Below, one piece after another: positions 35,149 through 45,319 of a DNA stretch of 64,000 bases. The notes below the pieces were generated by a model. It did no database searches, was not told where the DNA came from, and saw nothing but the letters and a program-made list of their open reading frames with translations. A program made the translations under genes and the position numbers. Origin of the DNA: Deltaproteobacteria bacterium (GTDB taxonomy: Bacteria > UBA10199 > DSSB01); contig JACKPJ010000003.1 in NCBI GenBank assembly GCA_024233625.1, positions 1-64,000 of the forward strand. The letters run 5' to 3'. How positions within the stretch are numbered: position 1 is the stretch's first letter; each line of letters begins with the position of its first letter.

Positions 35149-38100
35149 TCAACGAATTAGTCTATTTTTTACAAGAGCAGAGTGGAGTTGGTATTTCTTT
35201 TCCCCATTTACTTGTTTTAAGTACTTAATTTCTTTGGACTCTAACAAAGCAACGGGTAAACCATCTTCAAATAAAATACGGTTTGCGCTGAGTCGCACTA
35301 TTTTATTATTAGGCATGAGGATTCCCAATAAGTTTAGGGGGTCTGCAGCAGAAATTGCTATCAGATCTCCTTTTTTCTCTTTCTGGGAAACTTTTCGCAG
35401 TTGAGTAACCGTTTCAGCCCAAGCAAACTGTTCGCCGCTAACACCACTCACAAAGCGTCCTCCCCGAATTTCACCTCGTAATTCCATGCGACGTAGCGCT
35501 CTTACCAAAACTCGCCAAGGAGGAGCAGAGTATTCCCGTTCAATCACTTGACGAAACAACACTCCCCAACGCTTTAAATAAATTTTAATGAGCCTAAAAA
35601 TCATTTCTTCACTCAAATCTTGGGCCTCACGTTTTGGGCTATGCGCCAAAATTGCCCATCGACCTGCCTCTTCTAAACGATAAGATTGAGCGCGTCGCGA
35701 ATAGCGATGAGCTGGCTTCAACAAAGCTCGCAAACCATGAAAAGTATCACAATTAATCTTAGCTGAAGCAACCAGTTCAGCTAAAGCGTCTTCTACCTGA
35801 CTTGGCAATAAACCATTTCGATCCAAAATATCTGTAAAAAAACTCGCGCCATATTGCTTAAGATCTTCATAAACTTGCTGAGCAGCAGAACTCAATTTTA
35901 CCTCTTCCGAAGGAAAGGGATAAAGTTCTCGCCATAAATCTTGATTCTTTCTTAAGATAAGAGAAATAGGAGTCGATTTAATGGGGCCGCTCCGTGATTT
36001 ACCTTCACTAGCTCGATGAAAGCTATACCTCCCCCAAATCAATTGACCTTGAGTGCAAAGCATATCTAGCCACTGAGGATCATAACGTTTCATCCGTGCA
36101 GGTAAAATAGCTTCTTCCCAAGCAATTGCTGAGGCAGGCATACCTTCTAAAGTTTCCAAAATTCTTTTTAAACGATCCGGCCCACTGGCGTAAGTTTCTC
36201 CAGACAAACCATGGTATTCAAATAAAAAACACATAAAGTCTTGCAAAGAAACTGGCTGGATACTTTGCCGATGAGATTCAATACTATATTTGTGTATACG
36301 TTGAAGCAACCTTCTCTCGCACCACTCCTCCTCGCCTTGCTGAATACTGTATTGACCCCGAAAGACAAAACCTTGATTTTCTAAAGTCACTAAAGCACTT
36401 TGTACTTGAGCTTTTTCTAAACAAAAATCTTTCAGCAATTGGGGTAAAGTAACGGGTCCCAAAGCCTCTAAACGCCCACGCAAAATCTCTTCCAATGCAG
36501 ATTCTGCACTAAACTCTTTGACTTTAACCCAATCGGGCAATTGAACTTCAGGTTCAAAGCGCGCATCCGGGTACAAAAGCTTCAATTGTGGACTTAACTC
36601 CGCTGCAATCCAGAATTCTTTTTCAGCCAAGGTATTTTCTTCTAGATCCTGTCGATGCAGAGATTTTTTCCACTTTCTGGCTTGCGGCTCAAGCGCCGCC
36701 GCTAAGCCAGGTTGATGAAATTTTTTAAACTCTTTAGCTGTCTTAGTTAAAAATTTCATCAAAGCCGTTTCAAAAACCTCTCCATCGACAGAAGCTAAAG
36801 ACAAAAACATCTTCGTCGCTCTGCCAGCTTCGATTAAACTGCACATCCAGCCTTCGTACAATTCAGCAGAATAGCCTTGACCTAATTCTTCACGAAGCAA
36901 AAAGCCCATCCACATTAAAGCATCGTGTAATTGCTCCGGTCCCTCGATTTGTGGCCAAGCTTCATTTTTGACCTGCTCAATAGCACTCGCTTCTAAATGA
37001 CTAAACTCACTAAACTCCGAAGTGTCTAACCAGCGACGATTACGAATCGCATTGGTACGTCTTTCTTCCAAGGGGGCATCATCTAAAAATGCGTAAGGTC
37101 TTGCATTAATGATTTCCTGAGCAAAAGGAGAAGGCTCTCGCAAATCCTTTGCAATTAACTTCATTTGTTTTTTTTCAATTTGAGAAACAATTTTTTCAAA
37201 CCCTTCATAATCCATCGCTTCGTTCAAACAATCTTTGAGAGTTTGAGTCACCAGTGGGTGTTCAGGAATCTCGCGCTGGCCTTGAATATTTTCAAAGCAG
37301 GCCAGTTGATCCGGAAATACCAAAGCAACTAAATCCTCTGCTTGCATACGTTGAAACTGCGGCGGTGTACGTTTACCGCCTTGATAGCGACGAATCGCTA
37401 GAGAGCGCGAGGCATTCCATCGCCAGCGCACTTCAAACATCGGCGTATCTAATAAAGCCTGAGTCAGAGTTTCTTTCAAGGTTTGAATCTTTAAATAATG
37501 AAAGACATCTTCTAAGACAAAACTGTGTACCGATCCCAATGAAATAACAATACTGTCTTCATTAGCAGCTGCTTGAAGTTCAAAATTAAAAGTCTTACAA
37601 AATTTTTTCCTTAAAGCGAGTCCCCAAGCTTTATTGACGCGAGAACCAAAGGGTGCGTGAATCACTAAATGCATATCACCAACCTCATCAAAAAAGCGTT
37701 CCATCACGATACATTCTTGAGTAGGCATGGCTTGAAGCGCTTGTGAGCCATAGTACAAATACTCCACCAATTGCTGGACTGCACTTGGCATGATCTTCAT
37801 TTCATGATTGAGAGACTGTGCAATTTCTTGAAGTTGCTTTTCATTGAGTGAAATATCTTCACACTGATCTGAGTTCAAAAAAGAATTCAAACGCTCAAAG
37901 ATTTTTTTTCGCAGGCGTGACACGGACTCCGATAATTCACGAGTTCTCCCAGGACCCTCTCCTAACCAAAATGGAACCGTCGGCGGAAGGCCTTGAGCAT
38001 CACGCACCCGCACTTTTAAACCATCGAGGCGCAGCATCTGCCAGCTGTGATTTCCCAAACTAAAAATATCTCCCGGCAAGGACTCTAATGCAAAGTCTTC

Positions 38101-39690
38101 ATTGAGCGAACCCACCACAACGTCTTCAGGGTCCATCACTACGGTATAGTCAAACATATCGGGAATCGCGCCGCCGCATGTCAGAGCTGTTAAACGTGCT
38201 CCTTGACGCGCCTTTACAACCTGGTTAATTGCGTCTAAATGTAAGTAAGCCCCACGACGTCCCCGGCGCGTACTAAAACCCTGGCTTAAAATTTCAACAA
38301 TTTCTAAAAACTCCTCCTTCTTTAAATTTTGATAAGGATAAGCGTTGGAAAAACATTGGTAGAGATTTTCGATTTCCCAATCTTGACCAGCAACTTCGGC
38401 AACAATCTGCTGCGCTAAAATATCCAAAGGTTTTTCTGGGATGATGATTTCATCTAACTCACCATGACGAATACTCTCGACAAGCGCAATAGATTCGACA
38501 AGATCATCTCGCGTGAGAGGAAAAAGAATTCCTTTAGGAGTTCCACCGACATAGTGTCCACTCCGGCCCACACGCTGAATAAAAGCTGCAATGCTCTTCG
38601 GAGAACTTATCTGAACAACCAAATTGACTGAACCAATATCAATCCCCAATTCCATGGATGCCGTCGCAACCAGCACACGCAAATGACCGGCTTTAAGTTT
38701 TTGCTCCGCGCGGTGACGGTGCTCTTTACTCATTGAACCATGGTGAGAAGAAACTAAATCTTCGCTAAGATATTGAGAAAGAGAACGCGCCAAACGCTCT
38801 GCCAAACGACGCGTATTGACAAAGATTAAAGTCGTTTGATGCTGCTCGATTAGCTCGACCAATCGGCGATAAATTTCTTCCCATACCTCATTACTCATCA
38901 CCGCAGTCAAAGGGGAAGAAGGCACTTCAACACTCACTTCTAATTTGCGTTGATGACCTGCATTGACAATATGACAAGACGGCACACCAGCATGTATATG
39001 AGCTTTTCCCACTAAAAATTTTGCGACGCGCTCAATCGGTTTTTGCGTTGCCGAAAGACCAATTCTCTGAAGTTTTTTTTTCTTTTTATTTTTAAGATCT
39101 TTGGGATTTTGAAGGATGAGTGCTTCCAAACGTTCAACCGATAAGGCCAAGTGAGCTCCACGCTTATCTCCCAAAAGCGCATGGATTTCATCCAAAATTA
39201 ATGTATTGACCTGACTTAACATTTGCCTACCGCCCTTACTGGTCAAGAGCAAGTAAAGAGATTCTGGAGTCGTCACCAAAATATGAGGTGGTTTTTTGAG
39301 CATTTGTTGCCGCTCACTCGGTGTCGTATCTCCCGTGCGTACGGCAACTTTTAAATGAACTTCATCATAAACTTGCAATGACAATTCATTTTGAATTCCT
39401 GTTAAAGGAATCTCTAAATTGCGATGGATGTCATTGCTTAGAGCTTTTAAGGGAGAAACATAAACGACTTGAGTCGCCGCAGCAAGCTCCCCTCGCAATG
39501 CTTGCTGAACCATACGGTCGATCACTGCGTAAAAAGCTGCCAACGTCTTTCCGCTTCCGGTTGGAGCCGCAATCAAAGTGTGCTCACCTGCTAAAATCGC
39601 CGGCCAAGCTTGAGCTTGCGCTTCAGTGGGCTCACCGATATTTTTTTGAAACCACGCACGGGTAACTAAATGGAAGTTTTTGAATGACAT
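35149..39690 (-). CDS. lhr: Lhr-type superfamily 2 helicase
   Basis: A 1,513-residue large helicase-related protein, full length for the long bacterial Lhr type, a 3'-5' SF2 helicase linked to DNA repair. N-terminal RecA pair: Walker A APTGSGKT (42-49), DEIH (167-170), motif III GLSATQKP, motif VI QRVGRSGH. The winged-helix and Lhr-core region follows (to about 870), and the long C-terminal extension found in Lhr-CTD makes up the rest. It starts seven bases after the nucleotidyltransferase gene, so the toxin-antitoxin-like pair upstream and lhr are probably one transcript. Confidence 0.95.
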   Translation of the reverse strand: MSFKNFHLVTRAWFQKNIGEPTEAQAQAWPAILAGEHTLIAAPTGSGKTLAAFYAVIDRMVQQALRGELAAATQVVYVSPLKALSNDIHRNLEIPLTGIQNELSLQVYDEVHLKVAVRTGDTTPSERQQMLKKPPHILVTTPESLYLLLTSKGGRQMLSQVNTLILDEIHALLGDKRGAHLALSVERLEALILQNPKDLKNKKKKKLQRIGLSATQKPIERVAKFLVGKAHIHAGVPSCHIVNAGHQRKLEVSVEVPSSPLTAVMSNEVWEEIYRRLVELIEQHQTTLIFVNTRRLAERLARSLSQYLSEDLVSSHHGSMSKEHRHRAEQKLKAGHLRVLVATASMELGIDIGSVNLVVQISSPKSIAAFIQRVGRSGHYVGGTPKGILFPLTRDDLVESIALVESIRHGELDEIIIPEKPLDILAQQIVAEVAGQDWEIENLYQCFSNAYPYQNLKKEEFLEIVEILSQGFSTRRGRRGAYLHLDAINQVVKARQGARLTALTCGGAIPDMFDYTVVMDPEDVVVGSLNEDFALESLPGDIFSLGNHSWQMLRLDGLKVRVRDAQGLPPTVPFWLGEGPGRTRELSESVSRLRKKIFERLNSFLNSDQCEDISLNEKQLQEIAQSLNHEMKIMPSAVQQLVEYLYYGSQALQAMPTQECIVMERFFDEVGDMHLVIHAPFGSRVNKAWGLALRKKFCKTFNFELQAAANEDSIVISLGSVHSFVLEDVFHYLKIQTLKETLTQALLDTPMFEVRWRWNASRSLAIRRYQGGKRTPPQFQRMQAEDLVALVFPDQLACFENIQGQREIPEHPLVTQTLKDCLNEAMDYEGFEKIVSQIEKKQMKLIAKDLREPSPFAQEIINARPYAFLDDAPLEERRTNAIRNRRWLDTSEFSEFSHLEASAIEQVKNEAWPQIEGPEQLHDALMWMGFLLREELGQGYSAELYEGWMCSLIEAGRATKMFLSLASVDGEVFETALMKFLTKTAKEFKKFHQPGLAAALEPQARKWKKSLHRQDLEENTLAEKEFWIAAELSPQLKLLYPDARFEPEVQLPDWVKVKEFSAESALEEILRGRLEALGPVTLPQLLKDFCLEKAQVQSALVTLENQGFVFRGQYSIQQGEEEWCERRLLQRIHKYSIESHRQSIQPVSLQDFMCFLFEYHGLSGETYASGPDRLKRILETLEGMPASAIAWEEAILPARMKRYDPQWLDMLCTQGQLIWGRYSFHRASEGKSRSGPIKSTPISLILRKNQDLWRELYPFPSEEVKLSSAAQQVYEDLKQYGASFFTDILDRNGLLPSQVEDALAELVASAKINCDTFHGLRALLKPAHRYSRRAQSYRLEEAGRWAILAHSPKREAQDLSEEMIFRLIKIYLKRWGVLFRQVIEREYSAPPWRVLVRALRRMELRGEIRGGRFVSGVSGEQFAWAETVTQLRKVSQKEKKGDLIAISAADPLNLLGILMPNNKIVRLSANRILFEDGLPVALLESKEIKYLKQVNGEKKYQLHSALVKNRLIR

Positions 39691-39697
39691 GAAATAT

Positions 39698-40327
39698 TTA
39701 TTTTTTTAAAACTTTTGCTGCTTTTTCCAAAAGTAAATTGGCTTGAGTTTTAGAAAGCTTTTGACGAATCACCGCTTCTCTAATTTGCTGAATCGACTCA
39801 AGTGCATCAACAACATCTTCTTGTTCAGCTCTTTTTAATAAGCGCACTTCATCAAAAGTATTAGACTCAAATAACAAAATTGCATTTAATCCATCTATCG
39901 CTGAAGCCCAAAATTTGAAGGCACATAAACGATCAACAATCAAATCTTCGATGCTCACTATTTTTATTTGATGTTGATCAATTTTAAAAGTTTGAAATGA
40001 TTCATTGAGCCCCAATGCAGAAGAAGGAAACTCAACATAAAGGCCATATTTTGAAATTACATAATCTTTTCCAAGTCTCTCAAAACCGAGTGATTCCATC
40101 ACTTGTTGCAAATCTTTTCCCCCTGGACAAACCATGTCAATATCTTGCGTCGCATAGCCTCCCCGAGAGTATATTTCTACTGCACTTCCCCCTACCAAAA
40201 TAGGTTCGATATCAATCGATTTTAATGCTGAGGAAATCACAGCAGCAATTTTAATTGTACGCCGATAGGAAGCTCGAGTTGTTAAAAGTTTTTGCAGTTC
40301 CTTTCTAAGATTTTTAATCGTATTCAT
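39698..40327 (-). CDS. Nucleotidyltransferase, probable toxin of a Phd-linked TA pair
   Basis: A 209-residue protein of the nucleotidyltransferase fold (DUF6036/AbiEii-like). Hallmarks: LVGGSAVEIYSRGG (Gly46-Ser48) then Asp62 and Asp64 (TQDIDMV), the GS...DxD metal-binding motif, with IEDLIVDRLCAFKFW later. The ATG at 40327 is preferred over an upstream one because it overlaps the antitoxin-like gene by 14 bases, a coupling typical of TA pairs. Related toxins transfer nucleotides to tRNA or proteins. Toxicity is inferred from context only. Confidence 0.75.
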   Translation of the reverse strand: MNTIKNLRKELQKLLTTRASYRRTIKIAAVISSALKSIDIEPILVGGSAVEIYSRGGYATQDIDMVCPGGKDLQQVMESLGFERLGKDYVISKYGLYVEFPSSALGLNESFQTFKIDQHQIKIVSIEDLIVDRLCAFKFWASAIDGLNAILLFESNTFDEVRLLKRAEQEDVVDALESIQQIREAVIRQKLSKTQANLLLEKAAKVLKK

Positions 40328-40661
40328 GGACACGCTTTTTCTTATAAGGTTTTTGCCCCTTGCGTGAAAGTTTCGCTGGGTCAAAATAAGCAGAAATCGC
40401 ACGACTGACCTCAGCGCGATTTTTTCTTTCTCGATCCCACTGAATAAAATCAATAACTTCAGACGAGGAAGCTTTGGGACTAATCTGGGAAACAAGAGCT
40501 AAGAAATCTTGATAAGATAAAAGAACAGCTTCGGGATGGCCATGTTGAGTGATCGCAATGCGCTTTTGTTTAGTTTTACGTAGCTGATGAGACAAAGTTG
40601 CCTTGGCATCACTCAAGGAAATAAAGTCAAAATTGAGCAAACTATCAAAATCATTTTTCAT
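40314..40661 (-). CDS. Phd/YefM-type antitoxin
   Basis: 115 residues. The N-terminal half matches the Phd/YefM fold: LSDAKATLSHQLRKTK, KRIAITQHGHPEAVLLSYQDF. Such proteins bind DNA as dimers and cover the toxin with a flexible C-terminal tail; here the tail is basic (SRKGQKPYKKKRVHEYD). It is first in the gene set antitoxin-nucleotidyltransferase-lhr. It should repress its own promoter, in 40662-40800, though no clear operator was picked out. Confidence 0.75.
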   Translation of the reverse strand: MKNDFDSLLNFDFISLSDAKATLSHQLRKTKQKRIAITQHGHPEAVLLSYQDFLALVSQISPKASSSEVIDFIQWDRERKNRAEVSRAISAYFDPAKLSRKGQKPYKKKRVHEYD

Positions 40662-40831
40662 AGTCTATATTTTAGTCAATTTTATGACCAATTTCAAATA
40701 ATTTTTAGAGTTATAAATAAAGTCAAGCCTAGCACTTTTTACTTCAAAAAAAACTAGCGCATTTCATCCATAAAGAATTGTCATGACAAAACTTATTTCA
40801 ACCTAATGACTTAAAGTCAAAAAAGTTGATT

Positions 40832-42370
40832 CTAACGATGCGGGCTGCTACCGGGTCGGCCAGTTGTATTTCCTCCTGGGCGTCCAGCTCGGCCGATTTC
40901 GTGAGGCTTGGGGATATCCACAGGAACTTTTCCTCCTGGACCTTCCACAGCACCCGGTCTGGCTTCCTGTATCAAGCTCCCTGGACGTTCAACAGCTTGC
41001 TCTCCAGGACGCTCTACTCTCGGACTTTGACCGGGGCGGCTGTCGACAATTTGACCTGGACGTAATTGATGAGTCGCTGTTCCTGAACCTTCAACAGCTT
41101 GACCTGTAACCTCAATTGCAGGAGCCGTCCTTACATCGACAAGGTCAGCTGCATCGACTACTATAACTCCATTGTTTCGACCTGTATGACCATTAGTGTT
41201 CCTCGTCCTTTCTGCAACTTGAGCAAGCTCCATTGCTCTTCGCGCAATTTCAATAGCTTGCTTAGGAATCAACTTAACCGGCCTTGGCACAGGATCAGGA
41301 TAAGGTTTGTTAGCAATACGTCGGTATAAGGTATTAACAGGATAAAAAACAGTATAAGCTGAAAGTGCTGCAAAAGCAGAATTCCAAAAACCAAATCCAA
41401 TAATACCTACTGTGCTCAGTCCCATAAATCCTAAGAGCTGCTTTCTTGTTGGGCGCGTAAAACCTGCAAACTTTGGATACATTGCTGAAGAATTCATCAC
41501 AACAGATAAACCCAAGAGAGCTGCCGCTCCAGTCAAAGGAGGAAGATCAAAGGGCAACTTGCCATCACCAGCTAATAATGCACTTGTAATAAGAGCGGAT
41601 GCTGCTGTTGTGGGAATTCCTTTAAAATATCCATCTCTCTGAGGCTCAGAAACAAAACTCCCTAATCTCCACATAGCAGCAAAACTATATGCACCTACTG
41701 TGGCTAACGACCATTTTAGGTTCATGCCTGTTGCTAAACTAGTCACAATCCCCGTCGAAATACCAAAGGTTCCTAAATCAGCAAGATCATCAAAAATAGC
41801 CCCTTTTTCAGAAGAATGTCCTGTTAAACGCGCGACAAAACCATCCAAACGATCCGCTCCAATCCCGACAGCTAAACTAATTGCCGAGCTATAAAACTCA
41901 CCATTTAGAGCAAAAGTAACTGCAGTAGGACCCGCCACCAAGTTCACGCCAGTAAACAAATTAGCAAGGTTTTTAATAATCCAGGGATCGCTTTCCTGAC
42001 CCTCTCTAGCAAAACGTCGTTTTTTTGTCTGTATTGTTTGACCTTCAGTTGGTTTAACTGCTTCAGGTTCTCCTCGTAACATCCTGCCTAACTCCGCTGT
42101 CAAATCTGGAGCAAGCTCTTCTAAATTTTCTCCAATCACATCCCACAGACCTGTCCGGAGATATGCATCACCTAGAGTTTGTTCAATCAATACTTGTTGC
42201 TGTGGAGCTGGAGCAGAGTTTTCAGCAATATTGCCTCCCTCTGCGATTTGCACCATATATTTAACAACTTCATCAATAATACCTGAATCTCCGGTATTTG
42301 TTTGACCTGAAGCTCCATTTACCTGTGGCTGTGTGGGTTGATTGGGATTATTAACTCCTGGAGTAGACAT
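40832..42370 (-). CDS. CDP-alcohol phosphatidyltransferase with Pro/Gly-rich terminal extensions
   Basis: A 512-residue membrane protein. The core has the full CDP-alcohol phosphotransferase motif: Asp173, Asp176-Gly177, Ala180-Arg181, Gly190, Asp194 and Asp198 (ADRLDGFVARLTG, EKGAIFDDLADLG), within six or more hydrophobic helices (about 140-340). These enzymes attach an alcohol head group to CDP-activated lipid. Unusually, about 125 polar residues precede it, and the last 110 are a repeat of RPG units (for example VERPGEQAVERPGS). A typical family member is near 200 residues. The ribosome site aggaggtaagga is the strongest in the window. The substrate is unknown. Confidence 0.8.
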   Translation of the reverse strand: MSTPGVNNPNQPTQPQVNGASGQTNTGDSGIIDEVVKYMVQIAEGGNIAENSAPAPQQQVLIEQTLGDAYLRTGLWDVIGENLEELAPDLTAELGRMLRGEPEAVKPTEGQTIQTKKRRFAREGQESDPWIIKNLANLFTGVNLVAGPTAVTFALNGEFYSSAISLAVGIGADRLDGFVARLTGHSSEKGAIFDDLADLGTFGISTGIVTSLATGMNLKWSLATVGAYSFAAMWRLGSFVSEPQRDGYFKGIPTTAASALITSALLAGDGKLPFDLPPLTGAAALLGLSVVMNSSAMYPKFAGFTRPTRKQLLGFMGLSTVGIIGFGFWNSAFAALSAYTVFYPVNTLYRRIANKPYPDPVPRPVKLIPKQAIEIARRAMELAQVAERTRNTNGHTGRNNGVIVVDAADLVDVRTAPAIEVTGQAVEGSGTATHQLRPGQIVDSRPGQSPRVERPGEQAVERPGSLIQEARPGAVEGPGGKVPVDIPKPHEIGRAGRPGGNTTGRPGSSPHR

Positions 42371-42554
42371 TTCCTTACCTCCTAGTAAGTAAAAAGTGAA
42401 AAACTAAAATACTGATTGCCGGATTGCGTCATTTTTGCGTCAAAAAAATCTATTAAAAATAACTATATTTTAAATAGTTATAAGTAAAGAAATATTATCT
42501 TGCGTTAAAATTGTGTCAAAAAATCATCAACTTGAATATTTAAATTTGACATGA

Positions 42555-44825
42555 TTAATTCGAATATTCTGCTCTCTCGATTTTTATCGAGTCCGCAATT
42601 TCTTCAACAAATGCATCGAGTTCGCCTTGAGCGCTGCGGGCAAATTGTACTCCTGCCGCATCTCCTCGCTCTGTGGCATAGGCTTCGATTTCATCCAGGC
42701 CGCAAACACCGGTATTAAACTTTGAAACACGGCCACTTTCCTGTTGATGGTATTCTTTCACGCAAAGATTTTCATCCACAAGCCAGTCACCGTCTTGGGC
42801 TTGCGTATTGAGAGACTTCGCTTCGGAAGCCATGGCAGGAGAAGAACCCAAGGGATCCAACTTGGAGAGGTCAAAGCCTGCTTCGATAAACTCGATAGTT
42901 CCCACGGCTGCAGCAGCTGCAAAACCTAATTTTTTAGCCCCTGTTTTTGAAAGTTTCCAAGCGGCATATCCACCACCCGCTGCAAAAGCATAGAGTCCCC
43001 AACGCTGCGCGTCTTGCACAGTTAATTGCGGCATGAGGTCAAAGCGAAAACGTCCCGGTTGAGCTGAGTATTCGGCAGCATCGCCCGATGGATTTTCTGG
43101 AACGACAACCGGATCTTCACCCGAGGAATCTCCTTCTCCTCCAACACCACTATCGTCATCACTCTTGTCACTTTCTGGTAACTGTGGCCTTTCTCCTATA
43201 ACAGCAACTTTCTGGCCGCGATGAGCAAAATAACCCAGCCCCACAAAGGCTAAAGCCGCCCACCAGCTGTGCTTAAAGGAATTGGCGTTACTGTCAGCTA
43301 AAACAATATTTTCTAAAGCTTCATCCACGGCAATCAATTCTTGCAAACGAACTTTTGCTGCGGGATCCTCGCTTTCTTCTGCAAGTTTTTTTAATAAGGC
43401 AATCTCCCCTTGCCAAGCCTGGTAACGACGACGCATGCAAGAGCGCCCCTCTTTATCCTCATTAAAGTTCCCTTTGTCTTCTGCATTTTTTTCAGTGATT
43501 AAGTTTTCACAAATAAAATGATCATCCGAACTGGTTCCGTGAGGAATTCCCACCAAGTCAAACCAGGTATAAGCTGGTGCATGCGTCAGTCCTTCTTTAA
43601 AAACTTCAATCGCATAAAACAAACGAATCTCATCACCTGAGACGGAACCTTGCCAATCAATATAGTCATTGGTAAAAACATACCAAGGCATTTCTTTAGG
43701 CCCGAAGGAAGCTAAGGGCTGAGCCCAGACTGCTTTGCCGTTTTCCCCGACATGTTCGTCAAGATCAATTGCTTCGATTTTTGCTAAGATATCTTTATCT
43801 CCGAAGACTTTAATCAAAGCTGGCTCCAAAGCCTTCAGATCCAAAGAAACCGGCCGAGCTACCTTGCGCGATTTTGGATCCGACTGTTCAGCCAACATAA
43901 CTTCCAGACGACTGACCAAAGCATGAGCAGTCTTGTTGTTTTCAACTTCACCATAAACTCCATCGCCAATACGACGTAATTCTTGAATCAAATAGGCTCC
44001 ATAATAATGTAGCGCGGTCGTCGAAATCACATAATCACGGCGATTATCGGGACCTAAGTCTCCAAAGGGTTCCAGCCAAGGGTGATTTTGGGATTGATTT
44101 TGCGTATTCCCCAAGAGTTCTCGCAATAAAGCAGCATCTTTGGAGTGTAAATCCTGCAAAGAATGATAATGCGACCAAAATGCTTGTCTTTCTTTCTGAC
44201 CATCAGGAATTGTCAATGCGACTCGCTCAGTTTCTTTTTGTATCTTAATATTTCCTACATTCGAATCTGAAAAACCTGGATAAGACTTAGGCAAATCAAC
44301 TGCCCTATTTTTTGGATCGATGCTATCGAGCATGCGTTCTTCCACTTGATCGGAAACCCAGATTTGTCCAGCTTCTTCTCCACCTTCTTCAGAAATTTTA
44401 CAAATGTTTTGTGGACTGCTGAGAAGATTGGGGCCTAAAGCACTCTGAAAGAAAAAACCCTGATTATAAAGAAGTTGCAAACTTTCAGCATTTAAGGAAA
44501 AACTAAATTGATACTCTTCGACATGCGCTTTTTCGGCATCAGGCCTTTTAATGCTGAGAGAGGATGTTCTAGATAATACGCTGCTAGCAGTTGCATTCGT
44601 AGGGCACTCCGTAAGCTGATCATAAGCTAAGGACTGAGCATCTTTTAATTGATACAAATCAACCTCAGGATTGCTTGCTTTCTGAAGCTCACCCGCCGCA
44701 CAAATCCGTAGTGAGTCAGACTCAGGATCAGCTAAGTAAGCTTTAAGATCCTTCTCTAAAGGAGAAATATGTTCTCCGGGTTGAAGATTGGCACAGCTAA
44801 GTAAACTAATTTTATTCTCATTCAT
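42555..44825 (-). CDS. Large unrecognised protein with two C-terminal hydrophobic segments
   Basis: 756 residues, no known family recognised. There is no classical signal peptide. The first 500 residues are soluble and mixed alpha/beta. A hydrophobic segment lies near 525-540 (HSWWAALAFVGLGYFA), followed by an acidic, Asp/Ser/Gly-rich linker (about 555-590) and a second hydrophobic region (about 625-665, WGLYAFAAGGGYAAWKLS, FAAAAAVGT). The tail is again soluble and acidic. The style, polar N-terminus with late hydrophobic helices, recalls the two proteins at 58775 and 59822 and the transferase just downstream, but no sequence match was established. Confidence 0.55.
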   Translation of the reverse strand: MNENKISLLSCANLQPGEHISPLEKDLKAYLADPESDSLRICAAGELQKASNPEVDLYQLKDAQSLAYDQLTECPTNATASSVLSRTSSLSIKRPDAEKAHVEEYQFSFSLNAESLQLLYNQGFFFQSALGPNLLSSPQNICKISEEGGEEAGQIWVSDQVEERMLDSIDPKNRAVDLPKSYPGFSDSNVGNIKIQKETERVALTIPDGQKERQAFWSHYHSLQDLHSKDAALLRELLGNTQNQSQNHPWLEPFGDLGPDNRRDYVISTTALHYYGAYLIQELRRIGDGVYGEVENNKTAHALVSRLEVMLAEQSDPKSRKVARPVSLDLKALEPALIKVFGDKDILAKIEAIDLDEHVGENGKAVWAQPLASFGPKEMPWYVFTNDYIDWQGSVSGDEIRLFYAIEVFKEGLTHAPAYTWFDLVGIPHGTSSDDHFICENLITEKNAEDKGNFNEDKEGRSCMRRRYQAWQGEIALLKKLAEESEDPAAKVRLQELIAVDEALENIVLADSNANSFKHSWWAALAFVGLGYFAHRGQKVAVIGERPQLPESDKSDDDSGVGGEGDSSGEDPVVVPENPSGDAAEYSAQPGRFRFDLMPQLTVQDAQRWGLYAFAAGGGYAAWKLSKTGAKKLGFAAAAAVGTIEFIEAGFDLSKLDPLGSSPAMASEAKSLNTQAQDGDWLVDENLCVKEYHQQESGRVSKFNTGVCGLDEIEAYATERGDAAGVQFARSAQGELDAFVEEIADSIKIERAEYSN

Positions 44826-45319
44826 AACCTAGAAACCCTTGTAATTTTTTTAATATCAAAAGCTTTATCGCTGTTTTCAAAAAAAAGTTGTGAAGATTTG
44901 ATTGCTAAATGATAAAAAAAAATTATTTTACCTCTCTAAAACGAAAGATTTTTAGAAAAATTGACTAAATGATTTTACTCATGTCGCAAAAAAATGTTTT
45001 TGTAAAGATTCAGCAAATAACGCATCGAGTCATAAGGTGAAGTTTTTAAGCATTTGGACGTTTTTGGGAATTTAGCAATTCAAAAAACATTATTTTTTTA
45101 ATTAAAAATCAAAAAATTATTTCGATAAATTTTCTTAAATTTTTCAGGGAACTTCGGTCACTTTAGCAAAAGACTATCACCTGAACCAAGGATTACTCGA
45201 CCTGGGATTAGCACAACTCTCAACTTTTTAAAGTTTCTTTCCTTTCTCACCTCATTAAGCTATAATAAATTGTTGTAATTTAAAAATTCGCTATAAGAGT
45301 CTGTAACAAAAAAAGGCTC
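44826..45319. other. Intergenic region, nothing recognised
   Basis: About 490 bases, AT-rich, between divergent genes. It should contain promoters for both. No clear -35/-10 pair, repeat or RNA structure could be singled out by eye. Confidence 0.35.
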
